Source: Actinomycetes bacterium
GTDB lineage: Bacteria; Actinomycetota; Acidimicrobiia; Acidimicrobiales; Palsa-688
DNA length: 11,813 nucleotides
Assembly (NCBI GenBank): GCA_021827225.1
Contig: JAKAXG010000060.1
Coordinates: forward strand, 1 to 11,813
Direction: 5' to 3'
Shown: one piece after another, positions 1 to 7,442 of the stretch
Layout of the letters: each line of letters starts with the position of its first letter
Numbering within the stretch: the first letter of the stretch is position 1
Notes under the pieces: generated by a model
Told to the model about the DNA's origin: nothing
The model's database searches: none
What the model saw: the letters and a program-made list of their open reading frames with translations, nothing else
Translations under genes and position numbers: made by a program

Positions 1-2
1 CC

Positions 3-80
3 GACTTTCTGGTTGCCGTGGGCATCGTCGTCTTCGCCCTGGCGATGCTGGGCCTGGTGTGGGCGCTCGACCGGGTATGA
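3..80 (+). CDS. Small single-helix membrane protein upstream of kdpF (5'-truncated by window edge)
   Basis: An open frame runs in from the window edge and ends in TGA at 78-80. The 25 visible residues are one hydrophobic helix (from DFLVAVGIVV to MLGLVWAL) followed by a short charged tail, DRV. The stop overlaps the kdpF start as ATGA, so the two are translationally coupled. From memory, many actinobacterial kdp operons carry a tiny one-helix protein of about 30 residues just before kdpF, typically ending in a charged D/R motif; this fits that position and shape. The true start is probably just outside the window, and an internal GTG at 18-20 is a weaker option. No function is established. 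It could be an accessory subunit or stabiliser of the Kdp pump, or the end of a larger membrane protein, which cannot be excluded from a partial frame. Confidence 0.6.
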   Translation, partial: DFLVAVGIVVFALAMLGLVWALDRV

Positions 81-166
81 GCGTCACCGACGGCGTCCTG
101 CTCGCCATCTCCGTCGCCATGTTCGTCTACCTGGGCTTCGCCATGCTCAAGCCGGAGCGGTTCTGA
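77..166 (+). CDS. kdpF: KdpF, small stabilising subunit of the K+-transporting ATPase
   Basis: This 29-residue protein starts MSVTDGVLLAISVAMF and ends LKPERF. It consists of one transmembrane helix (about residues 5-23) and the short basic tail with a K/R-P-E-R-F ending that is characteristic of KdpF. In E. coli KdpF is a lipid-like one-helix peptide that stabilises the KdpABC complex in the membrane. The gene begins with an ATG overlapping the previous stop (ATGA) and ends one base before the kdpA start codon, which fixes its identity by position as well as by sequence. No separate ribosome-binding site is evident, so translation is probably coupled to the upstream small gene. It is too short for most gene finders and is easily missed. 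Confidence 0.92.
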   Translation: MSVTDGVLLAISVAMFVYLGFAMLKPERF

Positions 167-167
167 A

Positions 168-1859
168 ATGGGACTGTTCCTCACCATCCTCACCCTGGTC
201 GTGGCCCTCGGGCTCACCTGGCGCTTCCTCGGCTCGTACATGGCCGCGGTGTTCGACGGCAGGGTCCGCTTCCTGGCCTGGGCGGAGCGGCCGGTCTACC
301 GCCTGCTCGGCACCAGCCCCGAGCAGGAGCAGTCGTGGAAGCGCTACGCCGGGTCGCTGATCATCTTCTCCGCGGTCTTCCTGGGCCTCGGCTACCTGAT
401 GCTGCGGATCCAGGGCTCCCTGCCGTTGAACCCCCAGCACCAGACGGGGGTGACCCCCGCCCTGGGGTTCAACACCATCTCGTCGTTCGTGACCAACACG
501 AACTGGCAGAACTACGCCGGCGAGACGACCATGTCGTACTTCTCCCAGATCGGCGTGCTGACCGTGCAGCAGTTCGTGTCCGCGGCCGTCGGCATCGCGG
601 TGGCGATCGCCCTGGTCAGGGGATTCTCCCGCCGGACGTCACCGACCATCGGCAACTTCTGGGTGGACATCACCCGCTGCGTGCTCTACATCCTCGTTCC
701 CGTCGCCTTCGTGGCCGGGATCATCTTCGTGGGCCAGGGGGCGGTCCAGACGCTGTCGGGGCCGGTCAGCATCCGGGACCCGTTGAACGGCGTGAAGCAG
801 ACCATTCCGAGGGGCCCCATCGGCTTCATGGAGACCATCAAGCAGTTGGGCACCAACGGCGGCGGCTTCCTCAACGGGAACTCCGCCACGCCGTTCGAGA
901 ACCCCACCGGGCTCACCAACTGGCTGTCGATGTATCTGATACTGGCCATCCCGGTGGCCCTGACCTACACATTCGGCAAGATGGTGGGCAGCATCCGCCA
1001 CGGCGCCGCCCTGCTCGGGGCCATGGTGATCATCTTCGGCGTGTGGGTCGGCTTCACGACCTACGCCGAGCACCAGCCGAACCCGGCGGTGGCGGCGGCC
1101 GGCCTGGCCCACACCACCGTGGGCAACACCGAAGGCAAGGAGGTCCGCTTCGGCGACACCAGCTCCGCCCTGTTCGGTGTCACCTCCACCAGCACCTCCA
1201 CCGGTTCGGCCGACGCCTCCTACGACTCGTTCAACCCCATGGGCGGCTTCGGGCTGATGACCGGGATGATGCTGGGGGAGGTCACCCCCGGAGGGGTCGG
1301 GTCGGGGCTGTACACCATCCTGGTCTACGCCACCATCGCCGTGTTCATAGGCGGACTGATGATCGGCCGGACGCCGGAATACCTCGGGAAAAAGATCCAG
1401 GCCCGCGAGGTGAAGCTGGCCGGCACGGCCGCTCTCGTCATGCCCATCATCGTCCTGGTCTTCACGGCAATAGCGGTGTCAATACACGCGGGCCGGGCGG
1501 GCCCGCTCAACTCGGGGCCGCACGGCTTCAGTGAGATCCTGTACGCCTTCACGTCACAGGGGAACAACAACGGCTCGGCGTTCGCCGGCCTGACCGGCAA
1601 CACGGTCTTCTACAACATCGTCGGGGCGGTCGACATGCTCCTGGGCCGGTTCGCCATCATCGTCCCGGTGCTGGCCCTGGCCGGCACGCTGGCGGCCAAG
1701 CAGGTGGTGCCGAACTCGCTCGGGACGTTCCGCACCGACAACCCCATGTTCATCGGTCTCACCATCGGCGTCATCCTCATCATCGGGGGTCTCACCTTCT
1801 TCCCGGCCGTGTCGCTGGGGCCGATCGTCGAACAACTCAGCCACGGGAAGTTCTTCTGA
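168..1859 (+). CDS. kdpA: KdpA, potassium-binding channel-like subunit of the Kdp ATPase
   Basis: KdpA is the membrane subunit that selects and binds K+ in the KdpFABC pump. The 563-residue length matches the family (557 in E. coli). The four pore-loop regions of this K+-channel-related fold are all visible: [11 protein letters not shown] at 109-119, [12 protein letters not shown] around 228-239 followed by [21 protein letters not shown] with PGGVGSGLY at 356-382, and [13 protein letters not shown] at 463-475. The conserved cytoplasmic motif [11 protein letters not shown] is at 400-410. About ten hydrophobic segments are spread from residue 2 to 556. GGAG at 154-157 lies 10 nt before the ATG and supports this start, one base after kdpF. 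The stop overlaps the kdpB start by one base (TGATG). The loop at 337-350 is unusually rich in Ser/Thr (TSTSTSTG). No key residue appears lost, so the subunit should be functional. Confidence 0.98.
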   Translation: MGLFLTILTLVVALGLTWRFLGSYMAAVFDGRVRFLAWAERPVYRLLGTSPEQEQSWKRYAGSLIIFSAVFLGLGYLMLRIQGSLPLNPQHQTGVTPALGFNTISSFVTNTNWQNYAGETTMSYFSQIGVLTVQQFVSAAVGIAVAIALVRGFSRRTSPTIGNFWVDITRCVLYILVPVAFVAGIIFVGQGAVQTLSGPVSIRDPLNGVKQTIPRGPIGFMETIKQLGTNGGGFLNGNSATPFENPTGLTNWLSMYLILAIPVALTYTFGKMVGSIRHGAALLGAMVIIFGVWVGFTTYAEHQPNPAVAAAGLAHTTVGNTEGKEVRFGDTSSALFGVTSTSTSTGSADASYDSFNPMGGFGLMTGMMLGEVTPGGVGSGLYTILVYATIAVFIGGLMIGRTPEYLGKKIQAREVKLAGTAALVMPIIVLVFTAIAVSIHAGRAGPLNSGPHGFSEILYAFTSQGNNNGSAFAGLTGNTVFYNIVGAVDMLLGRFAIIVPVLALAGTLAAKQVVPNSLGTFRTDNPMFIGLTIGVILIIGGLTFFPAVSLGPIVEQLSHGKFF

Positions 1860-3922
1860 TGACCACCACCATGACCCAGCCCGCTCCCCCCAGGTCCGGC
1901 CCCAAAGGCGTGGCCCAGGCGCGGGGGCTGTTCGACCCGCAGATCCTGCGCCAGTCCCTGCGCGACTCGGTGCTCAAGCTGGACCCGCGGGTCCAGATCA
2001 GGAACCCGGTGATGTTCGTGGTCCTGGTCGGCACCGTGATCGTGCTGGCCGAAGCCATCGCCCATCCGAGCACCTTCAGCTGGCTGATCACCGTGTGGCT
2101 GTTCCTGACCGTCATTTTCGCCAACTTCGCCGAGGCCATGGCCGAGGGCAGGGGCAAGGCCCAGGCCGACACGCTGCGGCGGATGCGGGCCGAGACGGAG
2201 GCCCGCAAGCTGACCCCGGACGGCAGCGAGGAGCGGGTGCCGGCGTCCTCGCTCACCCGGGGCGACACCGTCGTGTGCGAGGCCGGGGATCTCATCCCTT
2301 CCGACGGCGACATCATCGAGGGCATCGCCTCGGTGGACGAGTCGGCCATCACCGGGGAGTCGGCACCGGTGATCCGCGAGTCGGGCGGTGACCGCTCGGC
2401 CGTGACGGGCGGAACCCGGGTCCTCTCCGACCGGATCGTGGTGCGCATCACCGCGGAGCGGGGCCAGACCTTCATCGACCGGATGATCGGCCTGGTGGAA
2501 GGCGCCGACCGGCAGAAGACGCCCAACGAGATCGCCCTCACCATCCTCCTGTCGGTGCTGACCATCGTCTTCCTGCCGGTGGTCGTGACCCTCCAGCCGT
2601 TCGGCCACTACTCGGGCGCCACGGTGTCGGTGGTGGTGCTGGTAGCGCTTCTCGTGTGCCTCATCCCCACGACCATCGGGGCCCTCCTCTCCGCCATCGG
2701 CATCGCCGGGATGGACCGGCTGGTGCAGCGCAACGTGCTGGCCATGTCCGGTCGGGCGGTCGAGGCGGCCGGGGACGTGCAGACCCTGCTCCTGGACAAG
2801 ACCGGCACCATCACCCTCGGCAACCGGATGGCGTCCGCCTTCCTGCCGGTGGGCGGGCGCGACGAACGGGAGCTGGCCGACGCCGCCCAGCTGGCGTCCC
2901 TCGCCGACGAGACCCCCGAGGGCCGGTCGGTGGTGGTGCTGGCCAAGGAGCGCTTCGCCCTGCGCGAGCGCCAACTGGAGGGCCACCACGAGTTCGTGCC
3001 CTTCACCGCCCAGACCCGGATGTCCGGACTGGACATGGACGGCCGCCAGATCCGCAAGGGCGCGGCCGAGGCGATCAAGAAGTGGGTCGAGGGCCGGGGC
3101 GGGACGGTTCCCGGGGACCTCGACCAGATCGTGGAGCGGGTATCGCGTCAGGGCTCCACCCCGCTGGCGGTGGCGGACGGCACGGCGATCCTCGGCGTGA
3201 TCGAGCTGAAGGACGTGGTCAAGCAGGGGATCAGGGACAAGTTCGAGGAGATGCGCCAGATGGGGATCCGCACGGTGATGATCACCGGCGACAACCCGCT
3301 GACGGCGGCGGCCATCGCCCAGGAGGCGGGGGTGGACGACTTCCTGGCCGAGGCCACCCCGGAGGCCAAGATGGCCCTGATCAAGGCCGAGCAGGAGGGC
3401 GGGAAGCTGGTCGCCATGACCGGCGACGGCACCAACGACGCCCCCGCCCTGGCCCAGGCCGACGTCGGGGTGGCCATGAACACCGGCACCACCGCGGCCA
3501 AGGAGGCCGGGAACATGGTGGACCTCGACTCCAACCCCACCAAGCTGATCGACATCGTGGAGATCGGCAAGCAGCTGCTGATCACCCGGGGGGCGCTCAC
3601 CACGTTCTCCATCGCCAACGACATCGCCAAGTACTTCGCCATCATCCCCGCCCTGTTCGTGGCCACCTACCCGCAGCTGAAGGCCCTCAACATCATGAGG
3701 CTGCACAGCCCCCAGACCGCCGTCCTCTCGGCCGTCATCTTCAACGCCCTGGTGATCGTGGCCCTGATCCCTCTGGCCCTGAGGGGCGTCCGGTTCCGCC
3801 CGGCCGGGGCGGCGGCCATCCTCCGCCGCAACGTCTTCATCTACGGGCTCGGCGGGATCGTCACCCCCTTCATCTTCATCAAGCTCATCGACTTGATCCT
3901 CACCGCTACGGGAGCCTTCTGA
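1859..3922 (+). CDS. kdpB: KdpB, P-type ATPase catalytic subunit (type IA)
   Basis: KdpB hydrolyses ATP to drive K+ import through KdpA. It has 687 residues, close to the E. coli length of 682. All P-type ATPase landmarks are present: actuator loop TGES at 165-168, phosphorylation motif DKTGT with the acceptor Asp at 313, nucleotide-binding KGA at 400-402, TGDN at 476-479, and the hinge motif TGDGTNDAP at 521-529. KdpB-specific stretches are also visible, including [15 protein letters not shown] at 267-281 in the membrane and [15 protein letters not shown] at 583-597. Hydrophobic segments lie near 50-70, 73-92, 225-246, 254-281, 585-602, 620-641 and 658-683. GGGAAG at 1845-1850 gives a spaced ribosome-binding site for the ATG that overlaps the kdpA stop. 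The gene ends in TGATG shared with kdpC. The N-terminal 20 residues are Pro/Thr-rich and not conserved in the family. Function is considered intact. Confidence 0.98.
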   Translation: MTTTMTQPAPPRSGPKGVAQARGLFDPQILRQSLRDSVLKLDPRVQIRNPVMFVVLVGTVIVLAEAIAHPSTFSWLITVWLFLTVIFANFAEAMAEGRGKAQADTLRRMRAETEARKLTPDGSEERVPASSLTRGDTVVCEAGDLIPSDGDIIEGIASVDESAITGESAPVIRESGGDRSAVTGGTRVLSDRIVVRITAERGQTFIDRMIGLVEGADRQKTPNEIALTILLSVLTIVFLPVVVTLQPFGHYSGATVSVVVLVALLVCLIPTTIGALLSAIGIAGMDRLVQRNVLAMSGRAVEAAGDVQTLLLDKTGTITLGNRMASAFLPVGGRDERELADAAQLASLADETPEGRSVVVLAKERFALRERQLEGHHEFVPFTAQTRMSGLDMDGRQIRKGAAEAIKKWVEGRGGTVPGDLDQIVERVSRQGSTPLAVADGTAILGVIELKDVVKQGIRDKFEEMRQMGIRTVMITGDNPLTAAAIAQEAGVDDFLAEATPEAKMALIKAEQEGGKLVAMTGDGTNDAPALAQADVGVAMNTGTTAAKEAGNMVDLDSNPTKLIDIVEIGKQLLITRGALTTFSIANDIAKYFAIIPALFVATYPQLKALNIMRLHSPQTAVLSAVIFNALVIVALIPLALRGVRFRPAGAAAILRRNVFIYGLGGIVTPFIFIKLIDLILTATGAF

Positions 3923-4464
3923 TGCGCAGCCAACTCCTGACCAACATCCGGCGGGGCTTCCTGGTCACCGTCGTCTTCTTCGTCCTGCTCGGGCTGGCTT
4001 ACCCGCTGGCCGAAACGGGCATCGGCCAGGCCTTCTTCTCCCATCAGGCCAACGGATCCCTGACCAAGAACGGCTCCACCCTCATCGGTCAGACGTGGTC
4101 CGGTCCGAAGTGGTTCCAGGGGCGCCCCGGCGGCGGCAACCCGATGGCCACCGGAGGGACGAACCTCGGTCCCCGGTCCAAGACCCTGGTACAGGACGTG
4201 AAGAAGCAGATGGCCCTGTTGAAGAAGGAGGGCATCACCCCCACGCCCGATCTGGTCACCACTTCGGGCAGCGGCGTCGATCCTGACATCGCTCCTGTCG
4301 ACGCCTACGCCCAGGTGAACGCCGTGGCCCGGGCCCGGCACCTCCCCGTGGCGACCGTGCGCCACCTGGTCCAGACCCATATCCACCAGCGCCAGCTCGG
4401 GTTCCTGGGCTCGCCGTACATCGACGTGCTGAAGCTGAACGAAGCGCTGGCCAAGCTGTCATGA
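3922..4464 (+). CDS. kdpC: KdpC, accessory subunit of the Kdp ATPase
   Basis: KdpC is the small subunit with one membrane helix that assembles with KdpA and KdpB and promotes ATP binding. The 180-residue protein has an N-terminal helix at about 12-32 (from FLVTVVFFVLL to AYPLA) and a soluble domain with the family motifs: WFQGRPG at 64-70, NLGP at 81-84, VTTSGSGVDPDI at 112-123, and a C-terminal LGFLGSPYIDVLKLNEAL at 159-176. GGGAG at 3910-3914 lies 7 nt before the ATG. The start overlaps the kdpB stop by one base, and the stop overlaps the next ATG (ATGA). The usual Ser in the GRPS motif is Gly here, followed by a short Gly run, a minor departure from E. coli. The chain of overlaps from the upstream small gene to this one implies a single polycistronic message. 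Confidence 0.97.
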   Translation: MRSQLLTNIRRGFLVTVVFFVLLGLAYPLAETGIGQAFFSHQANGSLTKNGSTLIGQTWSGPKWFQGRPGGGNPMATGGTNLGPRSKTLVQDVKKQMALLKKEGITPTPDLVTTSGSGVDPDIAPVDAYAQVNAVARARHLPVATVRHLVQTHIHQRQLGFLGSPYIDVLKLNEALAKLS

Positions 4465-4817
4465 GTACCTTCGACCACACCGACGGTACCGCCTGGGAAG
4501 GCCGGGAGATAGCTCGCACGGCGAAAGAGGTGACGGCCCGGGCGCGCCTGGCCGTCACCGGGACGGTCGTCTCCGCCCGGTCCGAGAAGCGGGGCAGCGG
4601 GCCGGCCTACCGGTGCACCCTCGACGACGGGACCGGCCAGATCGACCTGCTCTTCGTCGGCCGGCGGTCGGTGCCGGGCCTGACGGCGGGGGCCTGCTGT
4701 ACTGCGGAAGGTACGGCCGGAGCCGAAGGGGATCGCCTGGTGGTGTGGAACCCGTTCTACGTCCTCCACGTCTCCGCCGGGCCAGCCGCCTTCCGCGGCG
4801 GGGACCGCCGGCGATGA
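4461..4817 (+). CDS. Small OB-fold protein co-encoded with kdpFABC
   Basis: A 118-residue soluble protein with a predicted OB-fold: a short charged N-terminal helix region (1-28), then strands around ARLAVTGTVV, AYRCTLDDGTGQIDLLFVG at 49-67, GRRSVPGL at 67-74, TAEGTAG, and a final DRLVVWNPFYVL near 91-102. The order 'DDGTG-x-DLLFVGRR-x-PG ... G ... NP(Y/F)Y-x-L' resembles actinobacterial OB-fold proteins annotated as nucleic-acid binding, of which M. tuberculosis Rv2694c, encoded near the Trk K+ genes ceoB/ceoC, is one I recall. The ATG overlaps the kdpC stop (ATGA), and its own stop overlaps the next gene the same way, so it is a true operon member. Its role is unknown. RNA/DNA or nucleotide binding linked to K+ homeostasis is an inference; the family assignment is reasonably firm, the function is not. 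Confidence 0.85.
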   Translation: MSTFDHTDGTAWEGREIARTAKEVTARARLAVTGTVVSARSEKRGSGPAYRCTLDDGTGQIDLLFVGRRSVPGLTAGACCTAEGTAGAEGDRLVVWNPFYVLHVSAGPAAFRGGDRRR

Positions 4818-5212
4818 GTCCCCGGGTGCTCGTGGTCGAGGACGACCCTTCCCTCCGCCGGGCCCTGCAGCTCAACCTGACCGCCCGCGGCTACCAGGTC
4901 GACGTGGCCGCCTGCGCCAACGACGCCCTGGGGCTCACCGCTCTCCACCCCGATCTCATCGTGGTGGATCTGGGCCTCCCCGACATGGACGGCATCGACC
5001 TGATCGGACGTATCCGGGCATCGTCGAGTGCACCCATCCTGGCCGCGTCGGCCGGCGACGCCGGCAGCGCCGCCCCGGCCGCCCTGACCGCGGGGGCCGA
5101 CGACTATCTGGCCAAGCCCTTCGCCGCCGACCTGCTGGCCGGCAGGGTCCGGGCCGCCCTGGGCGGACGCCGGCCGCCGGGCGGGGGGCCGGTACCGGAG
5201 GCACCGGGATAG
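4814..5212 (+). CDS. Stand-alone response-regulator receiver domain, KdpE-like, no output domain
   Basis: This 132-residue protein is one CheY-like receiver. Acidic pocket residues are E9, D10 and D11, the phospho-acceptor is D52 (in VVDLGLPDMDG), the switch Ser is S79 and the conserved Lys is K101 in AKPF, so it should be able to accept phosphate. The stretch RRALQLNLTARGYQV at 15-29 resembles canonical KdpE receivers more closely than the same region of the full-length regulator encoded downstream. The protein stops in a Gly/Pro tail (GGRRPPGGGPVP), exactly where a linker to a DNA-binding domain would begin. The 63 bp before the next gene are too short to hold a lost output domain. The ATG overlaps the OB-fold stop (ATGA). 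It may be a phosphate sink, a partner-binding switch, or the decayed remnant of the original kdpE; the Ala/Gly-rich segment at 77-93 hints at relaxed constraint. Confidence 0.88.
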   Translation: MSPRVLVVEDDPSLRRALQLNLTARGYQVDVAACANDALGLTALHPDLIVVDLGLPDMDGIDLIGRIRASSSAPILAASAGDAGSAAPAALTAGADDYLAKPFAADLLAGRVRAALGGRRPPGGGPVPEAPG

Positions 5213-5234
5213 CCTCGAGGCGCGGATCCGGTAT

Positions 5235-5247
5235 CGCCCACTGGGCG
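5235..5247. repeat. 13-bp perfect palindrome (CGCCCA-C-TGGGCG) upstream of the sensor kinase
   Basis: Two 6-base arms pair perfectly around a single C, centred about 35 bp before the kinase start codon in the only sizeable gap (63 bp) of the K+ locus. As RNA it would give a weak 5-bp stem with a 3-nt loop and no U tract, so a terminator is unlikely. As DNA it could be an operator for a dimeric regulator. It does not look like the AT-rich E. coli KdpE site. In GC-rich DNA a palindrome of this length can arise by chance. Confidence 0.3.
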
Positions 5248-5262
5248 CGACAATGGACCACC

Positions 5263-5270
5263 GGAGGAGA
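5263..5270 (+). promoter_or_regulatory. Strong ribosome-binding site of the sensor-kinase gene (GGAGGAGA)
   Basis: GGAGGAGA lies 5 nt before the ATG at 5276 and is the best Shine-Dalgarno match in the + strand potassium locus. It decides this start over the in-frame ATG at 5288. Unlike the upstream genes, which rely on stop/start overlap, the kinase has its own initiation signal, so it can be translated independently of the kdp genes. Confidence 0.75.
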
Positions 5271-5275
5271 CCGGG

Positions 5276-6769
5276 ATGAGACGTACCATGATCGGCACGC
5301 TCGCCGCGCTCACGAGCATGGCGGTGCTCACCGCCGCTCTGCTGCCCGTTCGCAGCGAAGTCAGCATCGCGACCACCGCCTTGGTGATGGTTATACCGGT
5401 GATCATCGGTGTGGTCGCCGGCGGCTTCGTCGCCGGCACGCTGAGCGTGGCCGCCGGGTTCCTGGTGTACGACTTCTTCTTCATCCCGCCGTACCTGACC
5501 CTGTCGGTCGGCGCCCCCCAGAACTGGGTGGCTCTCGGCGTCTACGCCGTCGTGATGCTGCTGGTGTCGCGGGTGGTGGCGGGCATGAACGCAGCTCGGG
5601 CCGACGCCCGCCGGCAGGGCCACGAGCTGCGGGAGCTGTTCGGGCTCTCCCACCTGCTCGTCGAGGACAAACCGCTGGAGGTGCTCCTGTCGGTGGTCGT
5701 CACCACGGTCGCCGACGTGTTCGGCGCCGGGCAGGTGGCCCTGTTCCTACCGCAGGACCACGGCCTCGAGGTGGTGGCGTCCTCCGGGCCGCCGCTGTCA
5801 CAGGCACAGCTGCGTCGCGTCCTGCCCGAGCAGGGTGGGCTGGCCACCCTCGACCCCGGTCCCTTGGAGCGGGAAGGCCTGCTGGTCCTCGCTCTGGTTG
5901 CCGCCGGCCGGCCTGTCGGCCTGCTCGTCGTATCAGGGGACGCCGCCTCGCATCACGAGCGGGAGCCCCTGCTGCTCTTCGCCAACCACACCGCCCTGGC
6001 CATCGAACGCGTCCAACTACGCGACCAGGCGCTGCAGGCCAGGCTGGCCGAGGAGGTCGCCCGCCTGGCCAAGACCCTGGTCGGCGCCGTCTCGCACGAC
6101 CTCAGGGGGCCGCTGGCCCGGATCAAGGCGTCGTCGTCCACGCTGGCCGACGGGGATCTGGCCATCGACCCCGAGCACACCCGCAGGCTGGCCGCCCTCG
6201 TCGACGCCCAGGCCGACCGGCTGGCGGATCTGGTGCAGAACCTGCTCGACATGAGCCGCATACAGGCCGGTGTCCTCCAGCCCCGAAACACGGTCGCCCC
6301 CCTCGCCGAGCTGGTGCACAGCGTGGTGCACGACCTCACCGCCGGCCGGCCCGGCCACACCATCCGGGTGCAGATCCCCGACGGGCTGCCGCCGATCGAC
6401 GCGGACCTGGTGCTGGTCAGCCGGGTGCTGGCCAACCTCTTGGAGAACGCGCTGCGCTACAGCCCCAGGGCGGCACCGGTCACTGTGGCCGCCGCCGCCA
6501 AGCCCGGCCGGGTCGAGGTGTCCGTGACCGACCACGGGCCGGGCGTCAACCCCCAGCGCCGGGACGAGATCTTCGAGCTGTTCGCCCGGCGGGACAGTGA
6601 CGCCGGCGCGGGGCTCGGACTGACCATCGCCAAGACCTTCATCGAGGCGCACGGAGAACGGATCTGGGTGGACGAGGCGCCCGGCGGGGGGGCCGTGTTC
6701 CACTTCACCCTGCCGGTGGCCGCGCCCATTCCCGAGGAGCCCACGATTGCCGCAGGTACTCATCGTTGA
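5276..6769 (+). CDS. KdpD-like membrane sensor histidine kinase lacking the KdpD sensor and USP domains
   Basis: The 497-residue protein corresponds to the C-terminal half of KdpD (894 residues in E. coli). A DUF4118-type membrane domain with about four helices lies at 4-25, 31-53, 55-72 and 84-103, including the KdpD hallmark YDFFFIPPYLTLSV at 65-78. A GAF-like domain covers about 122-245. The HisKA domain carries the phosphorylation site H274 in VSHDLRGPL. The ATPase domain shows the N box NLLENALRYSP at 387-397, the G1 box DHGPGV at 419-424 and the G2 box GAGLGL at 444-449. The N-terminal KdpD sensor (PF02702) and universal-stress-protein domain, implicated in K+ and, in some species, c-di-AMP sensing, are absent and cannot fit upstream, where the stand-alone receiver gene sits. 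It probably phosphorylates the regulator encoded next, whose start it overlaps by 23 nt. The natural stimulus is uncertain. Confidence 0.93.
   Translation: MRRTMIGTLAALTSMAVLTAALLPVRSEVSIATTALVMVIPVIIGVVAGGFVAGTLSVAAGFLVYDFFFIPPYLTLSVGAPQNWVALGVYAVVMLLVSRVVAGMNAARADARRQGHELRELFGLSHLLVEDKPLEVLLSVVVTTVADVFGAGQVALFLPQDHGLEVVASSGPPLSQAQLRRVLPEQGGLATLDPGPLEREGLLVLALVAAGRPVGLLVVSGDAASHHEREPLLLFANHTALAIERVQLRDQALQARLAEEVARLAKTLVGAVSHDLRGPLARIKASSSTLADGDLAIDPEHTRRLAALVDAQADRLADLVQNLLDMSRIQAGVLQPRNTVAPLAELVHSVVHDLTAGRPGHTIRVQIPDGLPPIDADLVLVSRVLANLLENALRYSPRAAPVTVAAAAKPGRVEVSVTDHGPGVNPQRRDEIFELFARRDSDAGAGLGLTIAKTFIEAHGERIWVDEAPGGGAVFHFTLPVAAPIPEEPTIAAGTHR
6734..6739 (+). promoter_or_regulatory. Ribosome-binding site (GAGGAG) that fixes the TTG start of the kdpE-type gene
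   Basis: GAGGAG sits 7 nt before the TTG at 6747, inside the last codons of the kinase gene. No ATG or GTG occurs near this point in the regulator frame, and the first receiver strand (QVLIVDDD) begins immediately after the TTG. Spacing and domain boundary therefore agree on this rare start codon. Confidence 0.8.
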
Positions 6770-7442
6770 CGACGACCCCGATCTGCTCAGTGTCTGCCGC
6801 GTCGGTCTGGAAGCCCTCGGCTACGAGGTGCGGACGGCGGAGACCGGCGCCGACGGGCTGACCGAAGCCGCCACCCGGGCGCCCCACGTGATCGTGCTGG
6901 ACCTCGGTCTGCCGGATCTGGACGGTGTCGAGGTGTGCAGGCGGATCCGGGAGTGGAGCCACGCCCCGATCATCGTGCTGTCCGCCGACGGTTCCGAGGA
7001 TCGCAAGGTGGAGGCGCTGAACACCGGCGCCGACGACTACATCACCAAGCCGTTCGGCATGCGGGAGCTCGATGCCCGCCTGCGCGTGGCTCTCCGCCAC
7101 AGGGGCGACCACGCCGACGCCGAGGCGGCCGAGCTGGTGGTGGGACCTCTGCGCCTGGACCTCGTGCACCACGAGGCCAGCCTCGACGGCCGACCCCTCG
7201 AGCTGACCCCCAAGGAGTTCGACTTCCTCGCCTACCTCGCCCGCCACGTCGGCAAGGTCTGCACCCGCAGGATGATCCTCGAGAGCGTCTGGGGACCGGG
7301 CTATGCCAACGAGCTCCATTACCTGAAGGTCTATGCCTACCGGCTGCGGCGCAAGCTGGGCGACGAGAGCGGGGCGCTGCTGCAGAGCGACCCGTCGGTC
7401 GGATACCGGCTGGTGCCGCCGGTCGAGCACGGCGGCTTCTGA
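6747..7442 (+). CDS. kdpE: KdpE-type response regulator, OmpR/PhoB family
   Basis: A 231-residue two-domain regulator, close to KdpE (225 in E. coli). The receiver (about 1-118) has acidic residues D8, D9 and D10, phospho-acceptor D52 in VLDLGLPDLDG, S79 and K101 in TKPFGM. The winged-helix DNA-binding domain (about 130-227) shows ELTPKEFDFLAYLARHVGKV and the recognition-helix region ELHYLKVYAYRLRRKLGD. The segment WSHAPIIVLSA plus DKPFGM-like TKPFGMRELDARL is typical of KdpE. It starts at TTG with a good ribosome-binding site and overlaps the kinase gene by 23 nt, implying coupled synthesis of the pair. It most likely activates kdpFABC, although no target sequence can be recognised here because the operon promoter lies outside the window. 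Another OmpR-family role is possible, since the kinase is not a canonical KdpD. Confidence 0.9.
   Translation: MPQVLIVDDDPDLLSVCRVGLEALGYEVRTAETGADGLTEAATRAPHVIVLDLGLPDLDGVEVCRRIREWSHAPIIVLSADGSEDRKVEALNTGADDYITKPFGMRELDARLRVALRHRGDHADAEAAELVVGPLRLDLVHHEASLDGRPLELTPKEFDFLAYLARHVGKVCTRRMILESVWGPGYANELHYLKVYAYRLRRKLGDESGALLQSDPSVGYRLVPPVEHGGF

Noticed and set aside
337..860. Possible tandem repeat in KdpA suggested by the repeated TN-containing pore motifs
   Set aside because: The recurring motifs are the four known pore loops of the KdpA fold and are too divergent at DNA level to be a repeat.
1610..3706. A 698-codon open frame on the - strand opposite kdpA/kdpB
   Set aside because: It lies antisense to unmistakable kdpA and kdpB. 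Its predicted protein is a repetitive His/Gly/Asp/Arg-rich composition with no recognisable domain, the usual artefact of high-GC coding DNA.
2656..3921. A long upstream extension in the kdpC frame
   Set aside because: It runs through kdpB out of frame. The KdpC family start at 3922 has a ribosome-binding site and the expected N-terminal helix.
4757..5653. A 298-codon - strand frame across the receiver and kinase genes
   Set aside because: It overlaps two genes with clear functional motifs on the + strand and has biased, motif-free composition.
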